Source: Pyricularia pennisetigena (lineage: Eukaryota > Ascomycota > Sordariomycetes > Magnaporthales > Pyriculariaceae). Taken from it: a DNA stretch of 64,000 nucleotides. The notes below the pieces were generated by a model that did no database searches, was not told the origin of the DNA, and saw nothing but the letters and a program-made list of their open reading frames with translations. Location of the stretch: the NCBI RefSeq assembly GCF_004337985.1, contig NC_043741.1, forward strand, positions 3,534,953 to 3,598,952, read 5' to 3'. Position 1 is the stretch's first letter. The number at the start of each line of letters is the position of its first letter. A program made the translations under genes and the position numbers. Shown one piece after another: positions 12,101-24,449 of this stretch.

Positions 12101-12916
12101 AGACAAGGCCGGGAAGCGTGGGAGGTCGATGCCTCTGGAAGCGGCCAATATGGGGACCCCAGCACGCCGCCACGCCGGCTGTCTTACAGGCCCGACGAGG
12201 ACGAGGACGATTGGGACATTGAGAGGGCCTCGGAACGACGTTCAGTACAATACGCGTTTACGGTGCCTAGGGAGCCCCTGCGTGTAGTCAATGTCGATGT
12301 TCGGAGGGAGAGTTTTGATACCAAGCCTCAGGAAGGAGATGATGGTGAAAGTCTACCAGAAGAACAGGCCACCACAGAGGTAGAGGTCGAGTCGGGCGGG
12401 AACGGGAGAACCGGAGAGTATGTCGGGATGGGCAGCCGAGAAGATGATTTATTTATGGGCGACGCGGCTAGCTCGTCCAGAGCCAGAGCGTCCTCGGGAT
12501 CAACGCCAGTCGTACGCGAACCGCAACTCATGGGGTTCCCGCCGGGCATGCCTGCGGGTGATGACAACGAACAGGACGAAGGCCGTCTCCGCGTCCCGAC
12601 TCCTCGGACCCCGACGTTTCCAAGAGACGGCGGCAACGACGATAGGAATGCAGAAGACTTGGAATCCGGCGGCCTGTCTCCGCGTCAGCAGTCGGACAGG
12701 CGCTCGTTCGAGTCCCGGTTGTCGATCGACTCCTCGGCCAACCACGTCATCGGACTGGCGCAGGCCGTCAGCCTGACGAGGGGCTCGGCGCTACCGACGC
12801 CGCGGCCTTCACCGCCCACGAGAGTCATGGAGATGGTGGGGCGGATCGAGGAGGAGGAGCAAAGGGGCGAGAGCCGCAAAAGCTCACCAGCCCGCAATGC
12901 GCAGATGAGGAAATGA
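9105..12916 (+). CDS. Kelch/galactose-oxidase-like, single-pass membrane protein with long cytoplasmic tail (1210 aa)
   Basis: Two exons, 9105-9708 and 9888-12916, are joined by a GT-AG intron (branch-like GCTAAC just upstream of the acceptor), giving 1210 residues. An N-terminal hydrophobic stretch near residues 18-34 acts as signal peptide or anchor. Residues about 40-465 form a beta-propeller-like ectodomain with kelch-style strands (YYYGGMCPF, SGHTTVL.., KLVVLGGWVGD, NIMMVYGGYS). A glycine/leucine/alanine-rich helix at about residues 474-498 is followed directly by a stop-transfer RKRQRNRRR. The remaining ~700 residues are disordered, Ser/Pro/Arg/Glu-rich, with an alanine run at about 11800-11815 and many potential phosphosites. 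Known fungal kelch-TM proteins share this layout, but no function is established to my knowledge. It looks like a surface or wall receptor or cell-end protein. The tail sequence is very GC-rich. Confidence 0.88.
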
Positions 12917-15900
12917 GACGGCTTATAGATCTCGCGAACGTTTGGCTTTGTGTGTTTTGTTGATTATTATAGCTTCTGGCGTTGGTTTGGAGTTGATCCG
13001 GCTTGAGAGGACAAGTGTGTTATCTAGGAAGCGATTCTTTGTGGCGTTCTGATTTATTCTTTCCTTCTCCCCGGCATGTTGATGGGGAAAGCGTTTTGGC
13101 TGTAGCTCGGGACTGTTTGTATATGCATACGTAGGATACGGCTTTATTTTTTGGTTGTCCCGCATTTCGGGCTCGGGGAGCTCATAGTCACATAGCATAT
13201 TGCCTCCTGGGCGACAATGGACAATGGGGGGAAAAATGAATATGGGAAGTTTTCAAGGCCAGATTGTGTGTTTGACTATCTACCTACGTCGGATCTAGAC
13301 TGAACAATGGATGTTTGAGCCACCCATTCCAGTCACAGCACATGCTGACGGAAACATTGTAATTATTTGCTTGTTTGTTTCCCAAATCCCTTTGAATAAA
13401 GAAACGCAATATTCATCCGCATGATAACAAACCCTTCAGGAGCAACCTAGACGAGTCAATGTTGCCAGGTCAGAGAGCAAGCTCATCCATATCTTTGATA
13501 ACAATTTGTCTCCGAAGGAAACCCCGGCTAGATTCCATCGAGGATCTTCATTTCGATAGCGAACAAAGACGATTCGTGAGGGGGGAAAATTCATGAGTCG
13601 GAGCGCCCGTCTCAAACAAAGTGATTTTTCCCTGATCTGGTTCTCCTCCCGTTGATCGGCAAGTGATTTTCTAATCATGATCTCATAATCTCCAGAGCCG
13701 AGAAAAACTTTATGGGACTTTAGAAAACTGGGGGAGGAGTTTGTTTTTGTGTTGCCTTTAGGAACTTTCCTTTGCACATCGCAATCTGCGGAGGTTTGTT
13801 TTAGAGCTTTTTTTTTTTTTTTTTTGTGTTTTTCAATCTACCCCAGGGCTTGTACGAACCCCTCCACAACAAAGGGGAAAAGAACATCAATGCGTGCCAG
13901 ACCTGCCTTCCTTGAAGGCTGACCGTGGGTTTGTCGATTACTGTACGCCCGTTCCCGCTAGCTAGCCTTCTTTGATGTTTTGGTTTTCTTAAACTTTTTT
14001 TTTTTTTTGTTGGTGATCCATTGCTGTGTATTCGGGTAAACCATCCCTTTTTCCCTAGCTGTTTCAACCATTTCCCCCGTGCCCCCTAGGGTGGTGGGAA
14101 GGTTGTCACAGGGGGGGTACAAAAAAAAAAAAAAAAAAAAAGGATATGACGAACGAGGCTTGGTAGTGTGGTCTGGAATTCCACAGCAATCCTTTTCTCC
14201 TCGTTGTCTTGCTGCCCTCTTCCGGCTGATGGGCTAGCCGTGAGGGAGAGGCATAGAGATCTTCATTGGACGCACGGGACGCTGCAGCTGTCTTTTTATC
14301 TGTGGCCCAGCTTGCGTGGTCTCGAGAGGAGGTGAGAATGGACAAACTGCGTAATTACCATATGATGCCATAGGGATTGACCCGTACATAACAAGCTACC
14401 AAATATGTGCCGTCAAGGATACATACAAGCTAGGGCACTAGGTTAGTAATAAAGTGCCAGCCTCGAAACTGCATGGTCCCTTTCTACGCCTGTAAACCTT
14501 TGAGAATGACTTATACTACATATTGGTTCACATCCACAAGCTAATGTAAGAAGACGCGTCTCGACGTCCGACGTTGGCTATTCCTCCCGTTGCGTGTGGA
14601 GGTGGATGCGCCGAGTGGGTAGACGCCTGACGCCTCGTCCCCGATTCCCCGAAACGACGGCGGTCATCGGAGCCGGGAAGAGGCGGGTGTGGAGAGCGCC
14701 AAGCTGTTTCTGTGGCTGGCGGCGTGTGTACTTACACCGTAGGTACTGTACTTCTTACCCATGCGCCGATCATAATTATCCTCACAGAGGGAGGACTCCT
14801 GAAGCCCGCATGTTTAGCGCTGCACAAACCAGAAACAAGCAGAAACGACGGTCGCCGTCCACTGCGGTTTATGAGAACCAATCAATCAAGCTGCACCCTT
14901 TATTATTATTACTATTTTTTTTTTCTTTTCTTACCCCATCCCGAGTATACACAGTTTTCGGACGTTTTTGTGCTTCTTGCTAGCTGCCAAGCGATTTCCT
15001 GGGGCTGAAAGGGTTGCGAAAAGAATAAGGTTTTTGTCACGGGTTGCAGGTTGTAAATAAGGTACTCCGTAGAGGCTTGGTTGGTTGGAACAAAGTCGAA
15101 ATACATTCCCAGCACCTACGTTATCCACTCACCCACCTTACTTTGTACTGTACTTTACCGCCCACGCCCAGGCTGGAAATCGGATCTACGAAATATGAGT
15201 TGAGAACGACTATTGGTTGACTGGGCGACACATGGCCTGCGGCAGTGGTGGCCTCACTGACAATCGGACCGGCTCGATAATTTGTAGCGACAATATAGCT
15301 TTGTTCCTTTGGTGGCCGTCCTCAACTCGAAACTTGTGACCCCCGAAATTCCAGACTGACTTGAACACTTCCAATGCACAGCCGCGCCTCTGGATATACC
15401 TGTATAGCCGTGTTTGCTGAGAATGGGTGCGTGAGACGCCAACCACGAGCCGGAACCTGGGGGGTTTTTTTTCTCTCTCTCTCTCTCTAAGTCACCCACC
15501 TCGTAAACCCGTCCCAGCTATCGGTGTACTCCGTATGCCATGTTCGTCATTGCGGTTTTCTTCTTCCCCATATATTTCTTCTTCGTCTTTACTTCTTTCC
15601 CCCCTTTTGCCGCCGTCGCTCTTGACGATGGGGAGAAATGCAAGAAAACAAGCCACCAGACTACCGTAGTCCCGATTTATCCAGTTATCCTATGCGCCTT
15701 CCGATTTGAGGTGGACCTTTTTTCACGGCAGGTAGGGTTACATGCATGCTGGCCGACCCTCCCAAGAATTTCACTACGACTAGTCCGGCGCGAGGTGGGT
15801 GGTATTCAACTGCTTGTGGCATCCCACTCGCATAGTAGTACAGTTCGTATCACTGAGCTCGGCTGATGGTCTACTCGTAATGGAGAACGACGACGACGAC

Positions 15901-18668
15901 GACGGGAAGCCTCGTATGTGTGCACCGCAGACGTAATTCTTGTTTGTCAAGGCCGGGCCAAGTCAAATCCGAGATGCAGGCCTTGGCTGAAGTTCGCACC
16001 AGTGGCGAGCCCATTCTGGCCGAAATGCCGGACTTGTACGGTCGGGACATGAGTGTTCCGGCCTAGCGAGGAGATTTTTTTTTTCCATGTTTTGACGCTG
16101 GCTACTGCAGTGAACACGTTCAATAAATGCCCAATTACTGATCCAGAAACATGCAGTTCTCTTCCCACAAACAAAGCACACCATTTTGCAATGTTTTCCC
16201 AGCCATGGATCCTCCCGTGCACCGTCCACGTAATCAATCTGTCAGACGCCAGCAAGTGTGGGCAGTGAAAATTAAAGCGAGGCAGGGACAAGGGCTGGAA
16301 AAAGTCGGGCCGGGGTGACGGCTGATGGAATTGACTTCGCTGCTTGCAGCTATCTCTAGCAATTTGTCAGATAAGGAATGGTGTCCGCTATCAGAGGGAG
16401 GAAACCAATCAGTTGGATATTAATATTAACTGCGGGTTTCGTTGTTTGTTTGTCTGGCCTGTGCTTGTTTCTCACCGAGGGAATTGATCTCGATTGCCCC
16501 ACGTCGAGCCAAGCAAGGCCTTGACCTTGGAAGGCTTTCTTTTTGTCGACAGGGAGGCCCTGTTCGAGCATGATTGTAAGTGAGAGTGAGGCGGCGACGC
16601 ACCGTTTTGCTTGAAGGCTAAATTGCTTGACTGGTTGGAGGTTATGGTACAGGAAGTGCTGCAAATGCTTCACTGACAAGCGAGGTAGATTCGCCATTCC
16701 CAAGCGAATGGATAGCTTCTACGATTATTCTCGGGCCATTTTTAGACGGGAATTCGTTCATTTCTTCCCCATTATTTGAATAGCCGCCGTCGTCTCGTTG
16801 TCGGCGCTTCTCTATTGACCATTCTGTTCCTTTGGAACCCAACAAGCCTGCAGGGATGGTGTGGGTCTGCTCTTCCAAGGTTTGAGCACTTTACAAAGGC
16901 AGGCAAGGAAGAGAAGATCAATATTAACCTTTTCTGCTACGAGGGCCGCGCGCCGCCTCCGGTACAGCTCGCCAATAAAACTACCATTACGACTGTGCGT
17001 GATTGAGGTTTACAACAGAGTGACAAGTGAATGTCCAGAAATGATGGTAATGTAAGGGAAATAGGCGAGTCAAAGTGATCGGAAATTCGCGCGACCTCTT
17101 TCTTGTTCTGTGCCGGTAGGCATCGAATTGTCTGGAACATTGACCAACCGGGTTTTTTTTTGTGGCTACAGTACATGTATTTTCTTTTTCCCTCTTTTTT
17201 TTTTCTTTCTCCTCCCTTTGCGTTTTGCGATTGTCGTTTTCCCTTGCCAAGATGGACGGCCAAGCAACAAGGCAATAGGAAAACTTCTCGTGCGGGATAC
17301 CCGGGCGCATGCCAGAAGTAAACCATAAGTCAAGCCATCACAGGCTAACCAAGGTCATGTTATGTTATGTTTGCACCACCTCACATGGCGCCGGTGTTGG
17401 CGTACTGTCAGCCTTCTCGATAAAAAAAAAAAAAGGGTTTCAGATCTTCGTCTCACCCGCTGAAATACAATATTCGTTTATTCATATCTCTCGGACCTTA
17501 TCCCTTGCACCAAATCCGAACGACTCGTAATTGCAGATTACAGTACGGGTAGAAGGCAGACGATTAAAAAAAATCAATGTGGGTCGACCTTGGTTCGTGT
17601 CAAATACAGAACCTAGTAGACATGGAAGAAGATACAAAGCACGGGTAGGTTGTGACATCAGCGTTTGGGTGGACCGCCCGAGGTACCGCACCACACCCCG
17701 CCCGTGGGTTGGTTCATAACCCACACCTGCCGGGTTCTGCTATGGTGATGCTAACTCTATCGGGCAGTGACGGCTGCGCGCTTTGAGGGACTGATCCCCA
17801 TAAACTTTTTACAAGTACACCCATCCACCCAAGATCCTAGGCGGCTTTGGCTTGGCGCTTGGCTCTATTGTTTTCCATCCATCTTCTCTTAAACAAGTCC
17901 CTTGCTGTCCGGAACACCTCATCCTCTTCCGCCGGAGGATTCTCCAAACTTAACAGGTCGTTGCATTTTTCATTTCTCTGCCCTTGTGCATTGCGGTTTG
18001 GTTCGGTTTTTGTTGTTTCTTTTCTTTACTCGGTTCAATCTCACGGCCCCAGCATTTTATCGAAGTAGACGACCATTTTGTCCGAAAGCGAAAACAAGAC
18101 TTTTTTTTCTTTCGCCGCTGGCTGGTCCTCTTTCGCTTCAACCTGCCACTCATCTACGAACGTTCGACTTTGGCCCTTGAAGATACCCGACTCCATATAA
18201 AACCCCAACAAGGACGCTCGATAATCAGGATTCCGAGTCAACTCCTAGCCCGGTTGGGCTATTTGCATCGCCCTGTGACGCCTTTGCTGCGCGGCACACA
18301 TCGTAGCAGACATTAAGCTGCCGGATATCACATTATCACCGTGGGAGAAGATAAGAATCAGCTTCAAAGGGACCATTGAGCATTGAGCGCGGCCATAATT
18401 GGAAAGTTGCTGGGCGTTGGCCCCCTTTACCTTGACATGGCTGTTGGGTTCCGCCACAGGTGTTACTCTTGAACGCGCTTGTTTCCGAACCCCGGGCAGC
18501 CACGACGACCACTGCTAGCTGCGCTGCTAGCATCTTGGGGTAAATCTCCGCCAGCCTTGCGCTCCTGGCAGCTTCTTCTATTCCAGCTCCGGACACATCA
18601 AATTCCTTGGGCTTCTCAATCGGCTTTTAGGTGTACTCGAAACTAGCACAAACTTCCCTGAATTGTTT
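12917..18668 (+). other. Gene-poor spacer of 5.75 kb upstream of the WSC gene
   Basis: No gene is supported. The region has A/T homopolymers (13810-13824, 13998-14009, A21 at 14121-14141), a CT microsatellite (about 15474-15488), an (ACG)6 run (15887-15904), and two copies of the 9-mer TACTCCGTA (15063 and 15527). Pyrimidine-rich sequence from about 17870 to 18130 looks like the promoter or leader of the WSC gene. All open frames are short, overlapping on both strands, and without recognisable domains. Confidence 0.55.
15887..15904. repeat. (ACG)6 microsatellite
   Basis: Six perfect ACG units in intergenic DNA. Confidence 0.8.
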
Positions 18669-20101
18669 ATGATGCCATTAATAGGGGGACCATCCAGGTG
18701 GGCAGCTATGCTGTCCACGACACTACTGCTGATACGTTTAGCAGCAGCCCAGTCAATACCCATTGACTACTGCGCGACAATAAACACAGGAACCGGGCCA
18801 GGCAGTGAGTACTATCCGACCGACAAAGATGTACTCTATCATCATTATCAGCGTAGATACTGACTGCATATACCATTCACTAGACCACAGCGACTGGCAA
18901 TCAGACGGCCTGTGTTCCAACTTTTGCAAAGCCAGCAAAAACGGCCTTGCAATTGTAAAGGGATCCCTCTGCTGGTGCTCAAATATCATGCCCAGTGACA
19001 ATGTCCAAGTGGGGACCGACAAATGCAGAGATCCGTGTCCCGGCTTCCCAGACGACGCCTGCGGAGGTGACGGTACTTGGGGATATATGCGTATCAGAGC
19101 CAACCCTATCACGGGTACAACGGGCGGTGCGTCTACACCAACTTCCACGACGGTAAGTATTGCTTGCATTTCGCCCCTCACAGAATCCACCATTTCACAT
19201 TGATGGCCATATCTTCCCCCGGCCACCACTGGATTGTCCAACCTTCAGCGGTGAGAGGGTATGCTGCCACGAAGTCGTTGCGCTATGGGTAACCCGGTTT
19301 AACAAACTGGATTATCTACCATTAGGATAGAGGAAATACAGTCACTGGTCCAGACCAGGGCTCAAAACCTCCCAACCCCTCTCCGACTGCCATGTTGACA
19401 ACTACAATCACCGCTGTTCCCTCGCCGCCAAGCACAGACACCGTAGGACATGCCCGCTATCTCTATATTGCCTTTCCTTGGCCTCCGTCTCGACAATAAC
19501 ATGAATGATTGAGTGGGTTGTGCTGACTTGATTATAGCAGACGGGCCAACAACAAAAGACTACGTCACCACCACAAGTAGAGACCGTGACTGCTGACGGT
19601 ACAACAAGAATCATCACCGTGGCACCAACCAACACTGCGGGCTCTTCACAATCACCCGGCTTTGATTCGAGTCGTAAGGAAGGAGAAGGCGGGCTCGGGA
19701 CGGGGGCCGCAGTTGGAATTGCCGTCGGTGTGATTTCCATCCTGGTCGCAGGTGGCATAATAGGCTTCATTTTCTTGCGACGCAAGCGAAGACAGGATCG
19801 AGAGGCTCAAGAGGCTTCCAGTCCCGGAAACTACGGCGCAGACATGTCCCAGCCGACAACCGGCTTCGCCACTAGGAGACCAACCAACGGGACTTGGGGC
19901 AGTGAGCACTCGAGCGGGCGCAGAAGCAGCATGCCTGATCCCCGGATGAAGTCGGCCACGGGCATATACGGTGGAACATTTATCAACAGGAGCCGCGACA
20001 GTTTCGAGTCCATGCAGGACAACCTCGATTACTCAAGGCCTGTCCACCATCCAAACAAGGTCCTTAGGGTTGCCAACCCTTCACCAGGCGAGAACGATTG
20101 A
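18669..20101 (+). CDS. WSC-domain cell-wall integrity sensor, type I membrane protein
   Basis: Four exons, 18669-18804, 18884-19152, 19326-19442 and 19541-20101 (or from 19538), join in frame to about 360 residues. The start is one of two adjacent ATGs (18669 or 18672). A signal peptide ends near residue 28 (LLLIRLAAAQS). The WSC domain follows, with eight cysteines (YC, GLC, NFC, SLC, WC, DKC, DPC, DAC) and the diagnostic LCWCSN and CGGDGTWG. Next is a Ser/Thr/Pro-rich stalk expected to be O-mannosylated, a single membrane helix (AAVGIAVGVISILVAGGIIG) and a basic stop-transfer RRKRRQDRE. The short cytosolic tail ends with KVLRVANPSPGEND, resembling the conserved C-terminal motif of Wsc sensors that signal through Rom2/Rho1. 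Inference: a plasma-membrane sensor of wall stress. The last acceptor is a TAGCAG tandem site, so Gln may be included or skipped. Confidence 0.92.
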
Positions 20102-22588
20102 GCAGGAGACATCGTCTGAGAAGATGTGATGACTTCTCTCTGTACCATACACATTGCCTAAGTCGAGCGACAAAACACCGATACACAACCCTCCCTACAA
20201 ACCAGGGTCGGAAGTTGGAATTGAATAACGACGCATACGAATATCATACAATCAATCCACTCAGGAACGATATCAGCGAAGCCCAAGAAGTGACTAATAA
20301 CATCTTTACGCGACAGCGGCGGAACATGTTTGGGGACGAAATGAGCTTGGGTCTCTGGGATGGTTGTTGAAGCGCCTTGGGGATCCAAGGACCGGATAAC
20401 TCACACTGCTCGCAGTATCGAGGACACCACCAGCAGGATTGGATTTTTAGATTGGATCGGCACAACGCACACCCCAGTACGAAACAAATCATGTACAGAC
20501 TACCACATAGGCGACAATTGGATCAGGGCTTTTGAGAAGGAGTAGCGCTGTCCAATACAAAACACATCAGGTTATCTCAGCGTGCAATCATCAAAAGAAT
20601 GTGGTGGTAGTTTGTGCCGATGTGCGTGGTGGTGACCCAGTTTGCGGCTATCCAGGCCCAGGTATAATGCTAATCAACGTAACAATATGCAGAACGGAGG
20701 TAATCAAATCATTAATTAATCGATTCTTGATTGACCCTACTGTATACGTAACTTGGCTGCCCGTCGCACCCCATGTGCTGCGCAAGTTTTACCTATTTTG
20801 TTACCCACAAATTTCCGAATTGACTTTTACCGTAATTAGCGGGCGGCTTGGTATAGTCAATCTGACATTGGCTTTACGGTCTAAACATTTACTGGAATTG
20901 GTCTCGTTTTGAAAGCTCCCGTTTCCTGGAGCATCCTGGTACATGGGGGGTACTTTGACTAACGCACGGTACTATTGAAAGTTCAATAGACTGACTATGA
21001 GGTGGCATGGCGAGCAAAGTACCAAAGTGCACCGCCACGCACCGCAAGAAGCGTGGTTGGGACACTAAGTCTTGTCCTGAGACAACACAACGCGCTCTTT
21101 AGTGTCGGGGGGTTTATCTGGTCATGAAATCAAAGACACATGTCATTCGAGCATAATGGGTGAATTTAAATATATTATATACAATTTTGACCAGACAAAA
21201 AGCAAGCGGAGCGACCAGCTAATCAGATGGCCACAACGCTACAAGCTCGGGCTGACATTTATCGATGCGATGCAATGCCGACACTGGCAGCTGACTGCGA
21301 ATGCTTTTGATCCTACAGAATGATGTGAAACCGCTCCCACCACTGACGACCTTGACGGGCATCCAATCAAAACATGCGTGCCCCTGGCTCGGAACCCCAC
21401 CCTCTACTGCGGGCGGGAAGCCGTGGCACCCCCTTGCAATTTTAGCAGTCCACTATAGGCTGCCTCTGGCCAATTGCAGCCCACGGCTGGAAGCTGAGCC
21501 ATCAGGCTGTGCCTTGCAGGAACCCCGGGCCCTCCACTCGAACACTGGGGGTCTGCAACGACCCTCCCAGCACGGGGAGTTCGACGCTCGTCAGCCATCA
21601 TCCCTCACGGCGGCGCCTGTGGTTAACTTGCGGGGAGGTTTTGCGTTGGGATTTTCATTCATGCGCATCGATCCCTCAAGTCTTTCGTTGCCTTGCTTTG
21701 AAAGCAAAACTCGTTTTACTTTTTTGCCTTCTCCAAAGAGGGTCGGACGGCTTGTCGCTCATTTCCAATTTTATCCGCCTATCCCGTTCCTTGTACTGCA
21801 ATTCGCTCTCTCGTCAGGCTGGCCCACGACAAGAATTCAATCCACAGCCTTGTTCGTGTTCCTATTTTCCCTTGCCTTTCATCGCGACTGTCGTTTCCCC
21901 GTCGCAAGCGCCCACAAAAGAAGACAGTAATCACACACCCGTCGCAAACCGGCAAGACCAACGACCGGTGCGACCGTTCCCGAAGATCAGACTAAGCGAT
22001 TTGAGACAAGAAAAAAAAAAAAAAAAAAAAAAAAAAAACCACGCGAAAGGGAGCAGTCACGACTGAGACTTCTGCAAGAATTCGTTGTCAGAGGTCAGCA
22101 CTACTGTATCGCAGCACGCGCACGACTTCCCGATTTGGGTGACAACAGTCGAAATATCAACACCGCCAACTCCGCCAATAGACCCTATCGACCTACTTTT
22201 TCTATATTCTTGCATTGCTCGGTTCCACTCTCCAGCGCCGCGAAGCGAACCTAGCCCGATTTACCGGTGGCTCCTCACTGCTATGCCTAGGACGAGCCCT
22301 AGTGAAACTTCTAGATCGGATCTGCAAACCGGGTCGAACAGGCTGCTGCAACTCAAGGATCGAATTGCAAGCACAGCTGATATCGCATTTCGTTGAGCGG
22401 TGTCAGTCAGTCTAGCTTTTGGTACCTCTTGCAGCGCTGGAAACGCTTGGCTTTTTCGAGGGACTGGCTCGCTCGCAGTCTTCCCCGCCTACTCACCTAG
22501 CATCGTTGCGTACACAGAGCTGCATAGCGCTGGCGACGACGGTAGCCATCCTCAATTGCGCCCTGCGCCCGCCCGAGAAGCCGGAGCC
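20102..22588 (+). other. Intergenic region upstream of the DUF300 gene
   Basis: 2.5 kb without a supported gene. Overlapping open frames at 21301-21930 and 21509-22066 are long only because the segment is GC-rich, and they have no recognisable domains. An A28 run lies at 22011-22038. The CT-rich 21660-21900 segment may be promoter or 5' leader of the downstream gene. Confidence 0.55.
22011..22038. repeat. Homopolymer A28
   Basis: Run of 28 A in the presumed leader or promoter of the DUF300 gene. Confidence 0.85.
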
Positions 22589-24449
22589 ATGGGGCTCACT
22601 TTCAATACAACATGCAATGCCACGCTGGATGAGATGAGAAGTAAGCTGGACTTGGGCGCACAGAATATCTTGGGAGGCAAATCTTTATACCTGCGCGGAT
22701 GCTGACATTATCTATCTCTTTGTGAGCACAGTCGGACCCGAAGATGAGATACCCATCGTTGGCCCCTTGCGATTCCACGACCTTGCCCTGATAATTGCCT
22801 CGGCATCGACATTAGTGGCTGTCTCCTTGAGTCTCTTCTTGATATTCATGCATGCGACACATTACACCAAACCCAATGAGCAGCGGCACATTATTAGGAT
22901 CCTCTTCATGGTGCCAGTCTACGCCCTGACCTCGCTACTCTCGCTACGATATTATTGGCACGCCATATACTTCACAATCATCTCCGAGTGCTACGAAGCC
23001 TTTGCTATTTCGGCCTTCTTCGCCCTAATGTGCCATTACATTGCTCCGGATCTTCACGAGCAAAAGAAGTTCTTCCGAGCGTTGACGCCGATCAAGCCAT
23101 GGGTGTGGCCACTCGACTGGTTCCGCGCCTGCTGCTGTGGCCAAAGAGGGCCTTGGAGGACACCGGCTAACGGGCTCACTTGGTTCAACATCATCTGGAT
23201 TGGTATCTACCACTACATCGTCATTCGAGTTGCGTGCACAGTCACCGCCGTTGTCACGCACTATTTCCACAAGGTACGTTCTTGGCGACGGGATTAAGCC
23301 GATCTGTCATTTGAAGTTATGAAACCAGACGACTGACTCTTATCACGCAACTCTCAGTACTGTGAAAGCAGCAACAGCCCGGTGTTTGCGCACATTTGGG
23401 TGATTGCTATTGTTTTCATCGCAGTTGGCATTGCCATGTACTGCCTGATTCAGTTCTATGTTCAGCTAAAGGATGAGCTGGCGCAACATCGACCTTTTTT
23501 GAAGATATGCGCCATCAAGCTCGTTGTTTTTCTCTCTTTTTGGCAGTCGGCTTCTATCTCGGTGGCAACGGCGCAACTGGAGATTGTCAAGCCGAATGAG
23601 GTTATTGCGTATCCAGACCTCAAGGTCGGGATTCCATCTCTGCTTCTCTGTGTCGAGATGGCACTCTTTGCCATCTTGCACATCTGGGCCTTCCCCTATT
23701 CGCCATACCGCGTTGGGGCTAAGCCTACCTTCTACCCGGTGCCAGACCCATCGAGTGGAGCAACACCCAAACAGAACGTACAATCGCCTCCTTCGGGAGG
23801 GTTCCTTGGCCTAGCTGCCCTTTGGGATGCCTTGAATATATGGGATTTCATCAAGGCTTTTGGTAGAGGTATCAGATGGCTCTTTGTCGGAGTCAAGAAA
23901 AGGGGAAGCGATGGCTCATACGGGGGTCACAGACGAAAAGGAAGCAACACCAGCAGCGGGGATCTTGATCTTGGGAACCTGGCAAAGAGCAGGAACGGGT
24001 TCACCAGTACGGATCACCTACCAATCGCGAATCAGTTCCGGCGTAGCAAGTTCATGTTCGGTGGAGGAGGTAACGGCTCCTCCAACAACACGACAGGCAA
24101 CGGCTCACGCAGCCTCGCCAGGCCACGACTGTCGCCTGTGCCTCAAAGTCCGCTTAGTGTCAACAGACCGACGAGTGTAGATGAAGAAGACAGCGGGCTG
24201 ATCGCAAACGCGGCCGAGCCTGGTAGGCGTAGTGTCCCAGAACCCCCATCGCCGTATCAAGACCACTACCCGGGAGATCACCCCAACCATTCTATGGCGG
24301 CGTTCCCATTTCCACCTGGGGCTTCTGGAAACCAACCGCAGCCTCAGGGTGAGATGTCATACTCCCAGCCTATCACACCTACTAGGAATTTCTCACGGGG
24401 TGGTTCGCAGGCTCCCCCTGGTCGAGTACTTCTTGGGCAACAGAGATGA
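22589..24449 (+). CDS. DUF300 / TMEM184 (organic solute transporter Ost-alpha fold) membrane protein, Hfl1-like (561 aa)
   Basis: Three exons, 22589-22640, 22732-23273 and 23358-24449, join in frame to 561 residues. The tiny first exon ends in GATGAGATGAGAA and its junction restores an isoleucine. The protein shows about seven hydrophobic helices, beginning with FHDLALIIASASTLVAVSL, and family landmarks such as ILFMVPVYALTSLLSLRY, YEAFAISAFFALMCHYIAP and FLSFWQSASISV. A Gly/Ser/Asn-rich hydrophilic tail of about 200 residues follows. Known: the S. pombe DUF300 protein Hfl1 sits in the vacuole membrane and binds Atg8 through its cytosolic tail. Inference: a vacuolar or lysosomal role here. Orthology to Hfl1 rather than another DUF300 paralogue is not proven. 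A poly(A)-signal-like AATAAA lies 131 bp after the stop. Confidence 0.92.

Noticed and set aside
15481..15535. GTCACCCACC stretch considered as a 5S rRNA fragment
   Set aside because: The surrounding bases do not follow the 5S sequence or its internal promoter on either strand.
21301..22066. Overlapping plus-strand frames of 209 and 185 codons
   Set aside because: GC-rich promoter or leader sequence open in two frames at once, with no recognisable domain. The second frame runs into the A28 tract.
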